Shown here piece after piece: positions 8,582-18,263 of a DNA stretch of 64,000 bases. The position numbers were made by a program, and so were the translations under genes. Within the stretch, counting starts at the first letter, position 1. Every line of letters starts with the position of its first letter. The DNA is taken from positions 310,001 through 374,000 of the forward strand of contig JAEWKA010000004.1 of the NCBI GenBank assembly GCA_023386265.1, in the 5' to 3' direction. The notes beneath the pieces were generated by a model. It was not told the origin of the DNA. It did not search any database and saw only the letters and a list, made by a program, of their open reading frames with translations. The DNA is from Bacillota bacterium. GTDB lineage: Bacteria; Bacillota; Clostridia; Oscillospirales; Oscillospiraceae.

Positions 8582-9502
8582 CTAAAGGTTCATCGGGTGC
8601 CCTCGAAGATAATCGGGGGCCGCCAATTGCTTGCCTCCCGGTGCCTGCAAACGCGTAATCAGAAGGGTTTCGCCGTTTCCGCAGGCAACTTCAATGCCCT
8701 TTTTGCAGTCCGCCGAAACCACGGTTCCCACTAGCTTTTCAGTTTTGTTTGAGGTATATTCCGCACCGAATATCTTGAAGGAAAGCCCTTCAAGCTCAGC
8801 CGTCGCGACCGGCCAAGGGTTCAGTCCGCAGATGTGCTTAATAATCTCTCGCGGGGTTTTGTGCCAGTCAATCGGGCTCATTTCCTTTGAAAGAGGCGGT
8901 GCAAAGGATGCACGCGATGCGTCCTGCGGTTCTCTGGGCGCACAGCCTTTTTCAATATCTCGAACGGTTTTAATTAGAAGCTCCGCTCCGAGCTCGCTAA
9001 GACGTTCGAAAAGCTGCCCCGAGGTCTCGAATTCGCCGATTTCCGTTTCGGCAGTGTATATAACGTCACCGCTGTCAAGCTCGCTTGCAAGATACATGGA
9101 GCTTACGCCCGTCACCTCGTCGCCGTTTAATACCGCCCACTGGATAGGCGCGGCTCCGCGATATTTCGGAAGCAGTGAGCCGTGAATATTTATTGTTCCC
9201 TTTGGTGGCACAGCCAGAATATCGTCCGGCAGTATCCGCCCGTATGCTACAACCGCGACGAGGTCGGGATTCAAAGATTTCAGCATTTCAACCGCGGTTC
9301 CATCCCGCATCTTTCCGGGCTGGAACAGGGGTATACCGGCTTCTAGGGCAATTTCCTTAACAGGGCTCGCCGTAAGCTTCATTCCCCTATCCTTCGGCTT
9401 ATCGGGTTGTGTAAATACCCCAACGACATTCGCGCCCTCTTCTATGAGACGTTTAAGCGAGGCGGCGGCAAAATCAGGCGTACCCATAAATACGATTCGC
9501 AC
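8582..9502 (-). CDS. fmt: Methionyl-tRNA formyltransferase
   Basis: A 306-residue enzyme that transfers formyl from 10-formyl-THF to Met-tRNA(fMet). It opens with MRIVFMGTPDFA and contains the catalytic block NIHGSLLPKYRGAAPI (Asn, His), followed by the conserved Asp in ELDSGDVI. A C-terminal tRNA-binding domain follows. It forms a unit with def, which removes the formyl group later. Confidence 0.98.
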   Translation of the reverse strand: MRIVFMGTPDFAAASLKRLIEEGANVVGVFTQPDKPKDRGMKLTASPVKEIALEAGIPLFQPGKMRDGTAVEMLKSLNPDLVAVVAYGRILPDDILAVPPKGTINIHGSLLPKYRGAAPIQWAVLNGDEVTGVSSMYLASELDSGDVIYTAETEIGEFETSGQLFERLSELGAELLIKTVRDIEKGCAPREPQDASRASFAPPLSKEMSPIDWHKTPREIIKHICGLNPWPVATAELEGLSFKIFGAEYTSNKTEKLVGTVVSADCKKGIEVACGNGETLLITRLQAPGGKQLAAPDYLRGHPMNL

Positions 9503-9520
9503 TCTAAATCATCTCCAATG

Positions 9521-10012
9521 CTATTCTTCGCCGAAATCTTCCGGTTTGAGCATACGCTCCGCACGTTCTGGGAATAGAACCCCGTTTAGATGATCTATTT
9601 CGTGGCAAAAGCATCTCGCGGTCAGGGCTTCGCCCTCGACCTCGAAAAAATTGCCGTTTCTATCCTGCGCGCGCACCTTCGCGTGGTTTGGGCGGGTAAC
9701 GATCCCATATTCCCCCGGGAATGAAAGACAGCCTTCCGGTCCAGTCTGCTCGCCCTCTTCAAGTATTATTTCAGGGTTTACCAGCTCAATGAAGTATTCT
9801 TCTTCCTCTTCGGGCACATTGGTTTCGATAACAACCACGACCCTGCGTAGTACTCCCACCTGCGGTCCCGCAAGTCCGACTCCGCCGGACGCCGCAAGAG
9901 TCTCCTTCATATCGTCAAGCAATAAGTGGAGCCTTTCGTTGAATTCCGTAACCGGACGGCTTTGCTTTAATAGGGTGCTGTCCTCTTTTGTGACTATGTT
10001 GCGAATAGCCAT
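9521..10012 (-). CDS. def: Peptide deformylase
   Basis: A 163-residue metalloenzyme with all three signature motifs: GVGLAGPQVG (45-53), EGCLSFPG (metal ligand C95) and HEIDH (H137 and H141 ligands, E138 catalytic). It removes the N-formyl group from new proteins. It lies 18 bases upstream of fmt and 38 bases after priA. Confidence 0.98.
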   Translation of the reverse strand: MAIRNIVTKEDSTLLKQSRPVTEFNERLHLLLDDMKETLAASGGVGLAGPQVGVLRRVVVVIETNVPEEEEEYFIELVNPEIILEEGEQTGPEGCLSFPGEYGIVTRPNHAKVRAQDRNGNFFEVEGEALTARCFCHEIDHLNGVLFPERAERMLKPEDFGEE

Positions 10013-10050
10013 ATCCCAATCTCCTACACGATTTTTCGCTGTAATCAGCT

Positions 10051-12510
10051 TTATTGATTGGCGCCCAAATCTCCGAAAACCGTGACGCCCTTAAATTCTT
10101 TATTATTGTTGCAGTATATTATTACGTTCGATAAAAGCTCTCTGACAATCTTGTCGTCGTGGCAGGCAATCGTAAGCCTGTAGCGGAAGCTGTTGTTCAC
10201 GCGCACGACCGAAAGCGGAGCGGGGCCAAGAATTCGTACATCCGCCCTGTTTCCTAGTTCCTTTGAAAGAATAAGTTTTGCGGCGCCCAGGCTTCGCATA
10301 ACGGTGCTTTCACTCTGCCCCACTGCCGTGATGGCGAAGAGCTCCGAAAAAGGCGGGCACCACTGTAGCCTGCGCATTTCAAGCTCGGAGGCATAGAAAC
10401 TGTCATAATCCTGATTTGCAGCTTGCAAAATCACCTGATTCTGCGGTGTGAAGGTTTGAATGACGGCTCTGCCGGGGGTTTCTCCCCTGCCGGAACGTCC
10501 GACGACCTGCGTAATGAGGGAAAAAGTCCGCTCGGATGACCTGTAATCTCCCGAATAGAGCGACTGATCCGCGAGGAGTACCCCGACAAGTGTCACGTTC
10601 GGGAAATCGAGTCCCTTTGTGACCATTTGCGTACCTATGAGAATTGGAACATTCTCGTCACGGAACCTGTTGAGCAAAATGTCATGCGAGCCGGCGGCTG
10701 CGACTGTATCCGTATCAAGGCGGATGATTTCCGTTTCCGGAAAATGCTCTCTAAGCTCTTCCTCGATTTTCTGTGTACCTGCGCCGACAAAGTTTAGCTT
10801 TCCCCCGCAATCGGGGCAAGAAGCGTCAACATTTTGAGTATAGCCGCAATAATGGCACATCAGTCGGTTATTTGCGCTGTGGTAGGTAAGACTGACGCTG
10901 CATCGCGGGCATTTATAGGTATAACCGCATTCGGTGCAGCTTATAAGTTTGAACATGCCTCGCCGATTAAGAAAAAGTATGCTCTGTTCACCGCGTGAAA
11001 TGTTTTCTTGGAGTTCCTTAATAAGAACAGTACTGAAATTCCCGCCGTTCCCGTTTCGGAGTTCCCTTTTCATGTCGACTATTTCAACCTGCGGGAGCGA
11101 CATCTGATTATATCTTGCAGGTAGCGAGAAGAAACTGTATTTTCCGATTTGTGCGTTGTAACGGCTGACAATATCAGGGGTCGCGCTGCCCAAAAGCAGA
11201 AAAGCACCGGTTCTCGCGCAGCGAAATTTCGCAACGTCACGAGCATGATAACGAGGAGTGTTTTCGGATTTATAGGTGTCCTCCTGCTCCTCATCTATTA
11301 TTATAAGCCCCAAATCTTTTACTGGTGCAAAAACCGCACTGCGTGTGCCTACAACGACCCTCGCTGTGCCGTTTTTGATACGCTTCCATTCGTCATAGCG
11401 TTCGCCTGCGGAAAGCGAGCTGTGCATGACTGCTATTTCGTCCCCGAAATATGAAGAAAAGGTCTCCAGCATCTGTGGTGTGAGAGCTATTTCGGGAACA
11501 AGAAGTATCGAGGACTTGTCCCGTTTTAGAAGCTCGTCAATTAACCTTATATAAACAGAGGTTTTTCCGCTTCCCGTCACCCCGTAAAGCAAGGCACAGG
11601 CGGCTTTGCCCTCGTTAATAAGCGACAGAATGCCTTCATAAGCCGTTTTCTGCTGCTCCGTCAGTTCCGGCAGTTCTTGTTTTAAACCTTCTCTGTATTC
11701 GGGTCTTCGGAACACCTCCATCTGTTCGATGGCTATGAGCCCGTCCTGCTCGAGCCTTTTAACTACCGCGGAGCCCACGCCCGTGAGATAACGAATATCG
11801 TTCACGGTGGCTCCGCCGAAATTGATAAGAAGCTCCAGTACAGCGCTTTGCGAGGGTGCCGAACGTTTTTTCGCAGCGGCGGTCTCATTGGCATTTTCGG
11901 AGGGCACAATCAAGTAAGCAAAGCTCACGGTTTTGTCCTTGACTCTACGATTTTCAAGGGAATCCGTTACAATGACGCCCTTCGTCGAAAGACCTTTTAC
12001 CGCGCTCATTGGGTCTTCGTCTCCGAAGGCAAGCTCTATATCTCGGTATTCGCTCTTACCGCCGTTTGCGTACAAAACGTCAAGAACCCTGCGCTGCTTC
12101 TCAGCGCGTCCCACCTTTTCGTAGGCCTCATCTTTCCCCACACCCTCTGCAATACGGCAGACGGCGCTGAGGTTATACCAAAGCCCTGCGGGCAGCATTG
12201 TCTTGACAGCATCGTAAACAGTGCAGAAAAAACGCTCGCGCATCCATAGCGCCAGCTTTAATAGCTCGTCCGAAATTACCGGCTTATCATCCAGCGCGGA
12301 TGACACGCATTTGAGCTTTTCAAAATTTGAAGTATCAGTAATACTTAATATAATGCCTTCGGCTTTTCTATTGCCCTTTGAAAACGGGACAAGCACTCGC
12401 ATACCTGGCTTAAGCGAAGCCACAAGGTCTTCCGGAACAATATAATCATACGGCTTGTCGATTTGATAGGTGGCGGCGGACACCGCGACTTTCGCAACCG
12501 GTCTTTCCAC
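10051..12510 (-). CDS. priA: Primosomal replication-restart helicase PriA
   Basis: An 819-residue helicase that reloads the replisome at stalled forks. An N-terminal 3'BD domain precedes a superfamily 2 helicase core with Walker A GVTGSGKTSVY and DEEQ. A four-pair cysteine zinc module follows (CTECGYTYKCPRCS and CHYCGYTQNVDASCPDC). C-terminal motif VVGRSGRGETPGR is conserved. The length is near that of Bacillus PriA. Confidence 0.97.
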   Translation of the reverse strand: MERPVAKVAVSAATYQIDKPYDYIVPEDLVASLKPGMRVLVPFSKGNRKAEGIILSITDTSNFEKLKCVSSALDDKPVISDELLKLALWMRERFFCTVYDAVKTMLPAGLWYNLSAVCRIAEGVGKDEAYEKVGRAEKQRRVLDVLYANGGKSEYRDIELAFGDEDPMSAVKGLSTKGVIVTDSLENRRVKDKTVSFAYLIVPSENANETAAAKKRSAPSQSAVLELLINFGGATVNDIRYLTGVGSAVVKRLEQDGLIAIEQMEVFRRPEYREGLKQELPELTEQQKTAYEGILSLINEGKAACALLYGVTGSGKTSVYIRLIDELLKRDKSSILLVPEIALTPQMLETFSSYFGDEIAVMHSSLSAGERYDEWKRIKNGTARVVVGTRSAVFAPVKDLGLIIIDEEQEDTYKSENTPRYHARDVAKFRCARTGAFLLLGSATPDIVSRYNAQIGKYSFFSLPARYNQMSLPQVEIVDMKRELRNGNGGNFSTVLIKELQENISRGEQSILFLNRRGMFKLISCTECGYTYKCPRCSVSLTYHSANNRLMCHYCGYTQNVDASCPDCGGKLNFVGAGTQKIEEELREHFPETEIIRLDTDTVAAAGSHDILLNRFRDENVPILIGTQMVTKGLDFPNVTLVGVLLADQSLYSGDYRSSERTFSLITQVVGRSGRGETPGRAVIQTFTPQNQVILQAANQDYDSFYASELEMRRLQWCPPFSELFAITAVGQSESTVMRSLGAAKLILSKELGNRADVRILGPAPLSVVRVNNSFRYRLTIACHDDKIVRELLSNVIIYCNNNKEFKGVTVFGDLGANQ

Positions 12511-12554
12511 TTAAGTCACCGCCCCCTTCACCGAAAAATGCTGTCAAAGCGCAA

Positions 12555-12761
12555 TCAGACCTTTGATTTTCTGCTGACCGGCTTAATTTTCCCCGTATAA
12601 ACCTCGTCGATAGCTGTAGATACGGGTTTCTTCTCAAGATGGATACCGTTGTCCTCGGCAACGCCTGAAATATCTCTCGCCCTGCGGGCAATCAGGTTGA
12701 CAAGCAGATAACGGCTTCCAACTTTCTGTACGAGATCGGAAAGCGGCGGATATAGCATCAT
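12555..12761 (-). CDS. rpoZ: RNA polymerase omega subunit
   Basis: A 68-residue protein that helps fold and hold the beta-prime subunit. The core LVNLIARRARDIS and the later EKKPVSTAIDEVYTGKI match the omega family. It sits between gmk (four-base overlap) and priA, the standard gmk-rpoZ-priA order of Firmicutes. A second ATG at codon 2 could also be used. Confidence 0.95.
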   Translation of the reverse strand: MMLYPPLSDLVQKVGSRYLLVNLIARRARDISGVAEDNGIHLEKKPVSTAIDEVYTGKIKPVSRKSKV

Positions 12762-13366
12762 AATGAATTCACCTCAGTTAAATAATTTTGTCTGTTGACC
12801 GCCTTGCATTTTTCGGCGGTAATGATAGATTTTATCTCATTGGCCGCTGTATCGGGATTATCGTTTAAAACGATATAATCATAACTCAGTGCCATTGAAT
12901 ACTCATATTTTGCGGTTTCGATTCGCTGCCTAATTTTTTCTTCGCTGTCCGTTCCTCTTGTGTACAGCCTTTTTTCAATCTGTGAGAATTCGGAGGGGAT
13001 AACAAAAATTAGGATTGCCTCCGGGCATATATTTTTGATTTGCATTGCGCCCTGGACTTCTATATCAAACAGAACGCTCAGTCCCTTTTCAAGATTTTCG
13101 TAAACAGGGGCTTTCGGAGTTCCATAGAAATTTTCCACATACTGCGCATGTTCCAAAAGCTCGTCGTTATTAATCATTTTTTTGAAACTATCAGAATCGA
13201 TAAAGAAATAATCGATTCCATCGCGCTCGCCCTCCCGGGGCTTTCTGGTCGTTGCGGAAACGGAAAAAACTACGCTTTTGTCCTGTTCCATAACCCGTGA
13301 AATGACCGTGCTTTTACCGGCGCCGGACGGACCGGACACCACGATCAATTTCCCGCAATCACTCAT
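12758..13366 (-). CDS. gmk: Guanylate kinase
   Basis: Converts GMP to GDP with ATP. The P-loop GPSGAGKS lies close to the N-terminus, followed by RKPREGERDGIDYFF. I start it at the ATG at 13366 (MSDCGKLIVVSG), 202 residues, because GGAGGTGA lies eight bases upstream; a longer frame begins seven codons earlier without that support. The start overlaps the remA stop by eight bases. Confidence 0.96.
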   Translation of the reverse strand: MSDCGKLIVVSGPSGAGKSTVISRVMEQDKSVVFSVSATTRKPREGERDGIDYFFIDSDSFKKMINNDELLEHAQYVENFYGTPKAPVYENLEKGLSVLFDIEVQGAMQIKNICPEAILIFVIPSEFSQIEKRLYTRGTDSEEKIRQRIETAKYEYSMALSYDYIVLNDNPDTAANEIKSIITAEKCKAVNRQNYLTEVNSL

Positions 13367-13637
13367 TTTCCGCTTCACCTCCGACATCCGTATCGTTTTT
13401 ACCGCTCATTCTTCCCGCGACAGTTTCCGGCTGTATCGCTGAAAGTATGACATGTCCGCTGTCCATGATGACGACGGCTCTCGTTCTTCTTCCGTAGGTA
13501 GCATCGATCAGCTGTCCCCTGTCGCGCACGTCAAGAATAATTCTTTTTATCGGCGCTGATTCGGGACTGACAATTGCGATTACGCGCGAGGCCGAGACCA
13601 TATTTCCGAAGCCAATGTTGATTAGTTTCAAGGCCAA
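13359..13637 (-). CDS. remA: RemA/DUF370 family regulator
   Basis: A 92-residue protein opening MALKLINIGFGN, with VSPESAPIKR and GRRTRAVV, matching RemA (DUF370). RemA is a DNA-binding activator of biofilm and osmoprotection genes in Bacillus. It sits in the usual yicC-remA-gmk-rpoZ order. The family is secure; target genes in this organism are unknown. Confidence 0.95.
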   Translation of the reverse strand: MALKLINIGFGNMVSASRVIAIVSPESAPIKRIILDVRDRGQLIDATYGRRTRAVVIMDSGHVILSAIQPETVAGRMSGKNDTDVGGEAENE

Positions 13638-13644
13638 ATCCTCC

Positions 13645-14523
13645 CTATTCGATGTTCTGAACCTGTTCTCTGATCTTTTCGATTTCCGATTTCATATCCA
13701 AAACAGTGCGTGTAATATCGCCGCTGTTGCACTTTGAGCCAACCGTGTTTGTTTCTCGGTTCAACTCCTGAACAATGAAATCCAGCTTTCTTCCTGCCGG
13801 AGCGTCGTCCGAAAGCATTCCGCGTATTTGTTCGATATGGCTCCTAAGACGGACTGTTTCCTCGTCTGTGGCAATGTGGTCCGCGTATATCGCGGCCTCT
13901 GTGAGAATACGGCTTTCGTCTATCTGCTTATTATCAAGTATCTCCTGCATTCTTTTAGTCAGTCTCTCCCTGTATTCCTCAACCGACTGAGGAGCACGCA
14001 ATTCAATAAACGTTATATAGCTCTCCAGGGTGTTAAGCCGAGACGAAATATCTTCAAAAAGCTTCCTGCCTTCGCGCTGACGCATAGTGTTGAAATCCGC
14101 CAAAGCCCTTTCCAGAACTCGCATAAGTTCCTTCTGCGCTTCTTCCTTTTCCAACTCTTTTTTATCCAGAGCCAAAACGTCCGGCAACTTTGCAATCTGG
14201 TAGGCAGTGAGATTGTTATCTAGCCCCAACTTTTCCCCGATGCTCTCTATCGCCGCCTTGTATCCTGCTGCAAGGCCTTCGTTCACTATAACCGCGACGC
14301 CCTCAGCAGCGGCCGCATCGAATGAAATGAAAACATCGACTTTTCCTCTTGATACATGGGCCGAAACAACTGATTTAACCGTCTCTTCTGCATACATGAA
14401 GCTTCTCGGAAGTCTAACCGATGTATCGAGGTATCGGTTATTGACGCTTTTCAACTCCACGGACAGCTTATAAGCGCCTTCCGAAGACTTCGCTCCGCCG
14501 TAACCGGTCATACTTTTAACCAT
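13645..14523 (-). CDS. yicC: YicC family endoribonuclease
   Basis: A 292-residue protein opening MVKSMTGYG, with SVNNRYLD and the C-terminal QELNRETNTVGSKCNS, all YicC hallmarks. Members are reported as RNases that bind and cut specific RNAs. Seven bases separate it from remA. Confidence 0.95.
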   Translation of the reverse strand: MVKSMTGYGGAKSSEGAYKLSVELKSVNNRYLDTSVRLPRSFMYAEETVKSVVSAHVSRGKVDVFISFDAAAAEGVAVIVNEGLAAGYKAAIESIGEKLGLDNNLTAYQIAKLPDVLALDKKELEKEEAQKELMRVLERALADFNTMRQREGRKLFEDISSRLNTLESYITFIELRAPQSVEEYRERLTKRMQEILDNKQIDESRILTEAAIYADHIATDEETVRLRSHIEQIRGMLSDDAPAGRKLDFIVQELNRETNTVGSKCNSGDITRTVLDMKSEIEKIREQVQNIE

Positions 14524-14573
14524 TTTGCGCTATCCTTTCCGCTTTTTACTGGGGCATTTATCTTGCACATAAA

Positions 14574-15821
14574 CTATTTCATTTTTACGTATATACTGTA
14601 TTCGCCGATGGCTCCCACACCCGTGTAGCCATCCACATAGACCTTAGCCGTTGGCTGAAGTACTCCGCTTGCCGAGCCTACATCCGTTAGGTCAGCGACT
14701 ACTCTAATATTATTTGCGGCAATCTTGGAAAGCACACTGCTGCTGCCGCGCAAAGTAACTTCCACGTTTTCGGTAACAACGGTTATAGTCCTGCCCGAAG
14801 GCCCGTTGATTGTTGAAATGTTCGTAACATTGAACTTCTTGGTTTCAAGACCAATTACCTGAACCGTGACCTTGACTTCCGTAATACCGGTAACATTTGT
14901 CACATCATTATTCAGAACAATCTGATAGGTATCCTCGAATGAAGAAGCAAACGAAGCAAGATCGATTGTGCCGACCGATATTTTATTTAATCCTGCAAGC
15001 GTTTCTGCGTCTCCAGCCACCGTTATGCTTGATGGTTCGCAGGTGATTTTGACATTCTCGGCGGTCGCTCCCCCGCCATCGACGAGATCGACGGTAAGCG
15101 GAACTTCCTTGGTCGAAGTTATTGGAACGGTGACGGCTACAGTTTCATCGCTTAGCGATATGCTTGCGGAATCAATCTCATTACCGTCTGCATCCACGAG
15201 CACATATGCGGAAGTAAACTGGAGCGTTTTGTCAGCGTTTTCTCGGTCGACCTCTATCCATCCGTATGCGACTTTGTTAATCTCGTTTTTCGGTCCGCTT
15301 ATTGTTACAGTCTGCGGGTCAAATTTAATTGGCTGTGCAGCATAGCCTTCCGCCACGGTACCGACAAAAGTGCCTCTAAGCTCAATAGTCTTAGAGCTTG
15401 TCTTATCAATATTGAACGATATGCTGCCCGGTAGAACTGTGACAACGTCTATGGAGTTAGTGTTACTGCCCGAAGGAAAAGCAATCGAAACCGACTGATT
15501 GTACATTCCTTCTGAGCTGAACTTCGAAACATCTACTATGGCTTCTATAAGAGCCGAAGAAAGCTTGGCAATTTCTCTGCGGGTGGTTTTAATCCTCACG
15601 CTGACAGTGTTTGCGCTGATATTCGATATGACCAATCCGCTTTTTTCAAGCAGGCTGTCCTCGCCCTTAAAAACGACCTGTACGCCATCATAGGTTCGCT
15701 CGATGACGTCACCCTCCGAGGTCGTGACATATACCCAAAGCAAGACAGAAGCCAAAAGAGATATGACAGCCCACAAGATTTTACTATCCAGCAATCTGGA
15801 CTTTGTCTTCTTTTTATCCAT
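14574..15821 (-). CDS. cdaR: YbbR-domain protein (CdaR-like regulator of CdaA)
   Basis: A 415-residue protein with one N-terminal membrane anchor (ILWAVISLLASVLLWVYV, about 15-33) followed by about four YbbR repeats predicted to lie outside the membrane. In Bacillus and relatives such proteins bind and tune the diadenylate cyclase CdaA. Here it overlaps cdaA by eight bases, which fits co-translation and partnership. No glmM gene follows, unlike the common cdaA-cdaR-glmM order. Confidence 0.9.
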   Translation of the reverse strand: MDKKKTKSRLLDSKILWAVISLLASVLLWVYVTTSEGDVIERTYDGVQVVFKGEDSLLEKSGLVISNISANTVSVRIKTTRREIAKLSSALIEAIVDVSKFSSEGMYNQSVSIAFPSGSNTNSIDVVTVLPGSISFNIDKTSSKTIELRGTFVGTVAEGYAAQPIKFDPQTVTISGPKNEINKVAYGWIEVDRENADKTLQFTSAYVLVDADGNEIDSASISLSDETVAVTVPITSTKEVPLTVDLVDGGGATAENVKITCEPSSITVAGDAETLAGLNKISVGTIDLASFASSFEDTYQIVLNNDVTNVTGITEVKVTVQVIGLETKKFNVTNISTINGPSGRTITVVTENVEVTLRGSSSVLSKIAANNIRVVADLTDVGSASGVLQPTAKVYVDGYTGVGAIGEYSIYVKMK

Positions 15822-16671
15822 GCTTCTTCACCTTAAAATAGTCGGAGAGCTTTTTCTTTTCGGAGCCCAGTTCTTCTTCGACAATCAACTCATTTCGGAG
15901 GATTTTCTCAAAGGTTTCAGGGGCCAAATGGCGCTTGAGCATACCATCGACAGCAATTGAAATAGCGCCGGTCTCCTCGGATACAATCGCGACGACGGCA
16001 TCGGAGTGTTCACTCATTCCGATTCCGGCTCTGTGTCGCATGCCAAGATCGCGGCTCAGGTTCTGATTACTTGAGAGCGGAAGCATGCAGGCAGCCGCCG
16101 AAATCTTTCCTCCGCTGATGATAACCGCTCCGTCATGAAGCGGAGCCTTGTTGTAAAAAATGTTTTTAAGAAGCTCAGCAGTTGTATCTGAGTGAATTAT
16201 CGTACCGGTATTAATCTGGTTGTCCAGCTTGTTTAAACGCTCAAAAACGATGAGCGCCCCTGTCTTGCTTTTGCTCATAGCCTTGCAGGCGATAACCGTC
16301 TGTGTTATAGCGGTGTCCATGGCCTGAACCTGAATGTTGCCACGCAAGAGGTTTAGAATACTGCCGCTGCCTACCTTTTCAAGTGCGCGCCTGATTTCCG
16401 GCTGGAATAGGATGACAAGGGCAAGCAACCCGACTTCGACAGCTTTGCTTAAAAGAAAGTTTATAACCGTTAGGTTTAGCCAATCGGACGCCCAAAGCAC
16501 CAGAATGACTATTATTATTCCTTTTGCGATCTTGTTAGAGTTTGTCCTTCTTATAATCTCGATAAGCTTGTATATCAAAAACGCGACAATAAGGATGTCG
16601 ATTATATCCGGCACCCTTGCGGACAGCAAATAATGCACTGTCCTCAATATTGAGTCTTTGAACTGTTCCAT
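15814..16671 (-). CDS. cdaA: Diadenylate cyclase CdaA (c-di-AMP synthase)
   Basis: A 285-residue membrane enzyme that makes c-di-AMP from two ATP. Three membrane helices (about 22-92) precede the DisA_N domain with the catalytic motifs DGA (180-182) and RHR (212-214). c-di-AMP controls potassium, osmotic and wall balance. Partner ybbR follows with overlapping frames. About 140 bases of gene-free, AT-rich sequence lie upstream. Confidence 0.96.
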   Translation of the reverse strand: MEQFKDSILRTVHYLLSARVPDIIDILIVAFLIYKLIEIIRRTNSNKIAKGIIIVILVLWASDWLNLTVINFLLSKAVEVGLLALVILFQPEIRRALEKVGSGSILNLLRGNIQVQAMDTAITQTVIACKAMSKSKTGALIVFERLNKLDNQINTGTIIHSDTTAELLKNIFYNKAPLHDGAVIISGGKISAAACMLPLSSNQNLSRDLGMRHRAGIGMSEHSDAVVAIVSEETGAISIAVDGMLKRHLAPETFEKILRNELIVEEELGSEKKKLSDYFKVKKHG

Positions 16672-16815
16672 TGGATATTACCTCTATCTGTAAATAGTTC
16701 AAACCTTATCGCATTCGGCAATTATATCTTAGTCCTTGTTTTGGACAGTAAACACAATTACACAAAGTACATTATATAATATCGGTATTGAAATGGCAAA
16801 CATTTATAGCCGTAT

Positions 16816-17937
16816 TTATAGTTTATTCAAAATATTTTTCAGCGAACCAGCGGCATAATTGACTTCCGACTTCGTATTAAACGGAGAAAAGCTGAATCTG
16901 ACAGTACCTTCTTCAATTGTTCCGACGGTTTCATGAGCGGTCGGAGTGCAATGAAGCCCCGCCCTTACGCATATGCCTTCTTTTCCGAGCCTCTCGGCAA
17001 TTACGTCGCTTGAAAGTCTGTCGCTCATTACTGACAGTACTCCTGACTGCGATCTCATGGTTTCATCAAAGAACAGCTTCAGCCCCGGTATAGTATATAT
17101 CTTTTCGGCAAATGCACTGCAAAGGTTTTTTTCGTGATTGAAAATCGCGTCCTCCGGTTTCGAGATAATAAATTTCACGCCCTGCATAAGTCCGGCAACT
17201 CCTGAGACATTATGCGTTCCGGCTTCGAGTCTGTCTGGCAGGTAATCAGGCATCAGGTTTTCTGCACTGTTACTTCCTGTTCCGCCGAAGAGAATCGGCC
17301 TTGATTTGCCGTCGCAAAGCAAGACGCCCGTCCCCTGCGGTCCAAGTAGTCCCTTATGCCCGGGCATTGCAACAAATTGCGCGCCGAGCTTAGAAAAATC
17401 GAGCGGCAAAGTCCCCGCCGACTGCGAGGCGTCAATTATGAGCGGAACCTGAAACTCGCGGCAGAGCTCCGCGATTTCGCGTATCGGCAGGATGAAACCG
17501 AACGCGTTCGAAACGTGAGTACAAACGGCACATTTTGCACCGGGAAGAGCCTGTCTGAACGCTTCGACCGCGGCTTTCTGATCAAAAAGCCGCGATCTTG
17601 CAACCACTACATCGGCGTTAAGCGCCTTTAAGGGCCTTGTAACTGAATTATGCTCATAACCCGAAATGACAACTTTGTCTCTTTCGGAAACTAGTGAATT
17701 TATAGCTATATTCAAGCCGTGCGTGGCATTAAGGGTAAATATCACATTTTCCGGCTCTGCAATGTTGAAATATGACGCAAGCAAGATCCGGCAGTTCAAA
17801 ACGCAATCAGCCGCCATCATCGCCGGTTTGTGGCAGCCCCTCCCGGGACTTGCCATAGTAGTCATAGCGCGGCTTACGGCGTAAGGTACCTCCTTCGGCT
17901 TTTGGAGGCTCGTAGCCGCGCAGTCAAGATATATCAT
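16816..17937 (-). CDS. Class V aminotransferase, cysteine desulfurase family
   Basis: A 373-residue PLP enzyme opening MIYLDCAATSLQKP. The PLP lysine lies in MPGHKGLLGPQGTG, and a C-terminal active-site-type cysteine is seen in RAGLHCTP. This fits the TIGR01977-like cysteine-desulfurase subgroup rather than IscS or SufS. Its start overlaps the stop of the DUF3343 gene by one base (TAATG), so the two are coupled. A sulfur or selenium transfer role is inferred from the pairing; no Fe-S scaffold gene is nearby. Confidence 0.85.
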   Translation of the reverse strand: MIYLDCAATSLQKPKEVPYAVSRAMTTMASPGRGCHKPAMMAADCVLNCRILLASYFNIAEPENVIFTLNATHGLNIAINSLVSERDKVVISGYEHNSVTRPLKALNADVVVARSRLFDQKAAVEAFRQALPGAKCAVCTHVSNAFGFILPIREIAELCREFQVPLIIDASQSAGTLPLDFSKLGAQFVAMPGHKGLLGPQGTGVLLCDGKSRPILFGGTGSNSAENLMPDYLPDRLEAGTHNVSGVAGLMQGVKFIISKPEDAIFNHEKNLCSAFAEKIYTIPGLKLFFDETMRSQSGVLSVMSDRLSSDVIAERLGKEGICVRAGLHCTPTAHETVGTIEEGTVRFSFSPFNTKSEVNYAAGSLKNILNKL

Positions 17938-18188
17938 TACGACACCTCTCGGACGGAACCGTCGTCCAACACAAGGAAAATCCTTGTCGGTCCGAGGCCT
18001 GCTGTATTTAACGTGGCAATAGACCGTGTAAGGTTCTTTTCGGAGACCTTAACGCAGTAACTGCAGCCCTGACCCGTCGCGCTTTTCGGTGCTTTCGTAA
18101 TAATTGCGGTTATGCCTATACGCTCAAGTGCGCGTGATGCTCTTTGCGCATATGTGAGCGATCTGCACATGAGTAAATAATGAAGCAT
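17937..18188 (-). CDS. DUF3343 (putative Se/S carrier-like) protein
   Basis: An 83-residue protein with cysteines near the N-terminus (MCRSLTYAQRASRAL) and in the middle (GQGCSYCVKV), the pattern of DUF3343, a family described as putative Se/S carrier-like. It is coupled to a cysteine-desulfurase-like gene, suggesting it takes a persulfide or selenide from that enzyme. RBS GGAAGGGA precedes the start. Function is inferred. Confidence 0.8.
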   Translation of the reverse strand: MLHYLLMCRSLTYAQRASRALERIGITAIITKAPKSATGQGCSYCVKVSEKNLTRSIATLNTAGLGPTRIFLVLDDGSVREVS

Positions 18189-18215
18189 AGAAATTTTCCC
18201 TTCCGACGGTAAATT

Positions 18216-18230
18216 GACCGATAGTCGGTC
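18216..18230. repeat. Short inverted repeat upstream of the DUF3343 gene
   Basis: GACCGA (18216-18221), three-base centre, TCGGTC (18225-18230), lying 28 bases before the DUF3343 start. On the minus strand the centre reads GACTAT, a weak -10, with TTGAGC 17 bases upstream. It could be an operator or a short hairpin. Confidence 0.35.
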
Positions 18231-18263
18231 TGAGATATTCTATGCTCAAAATATGACATATGT

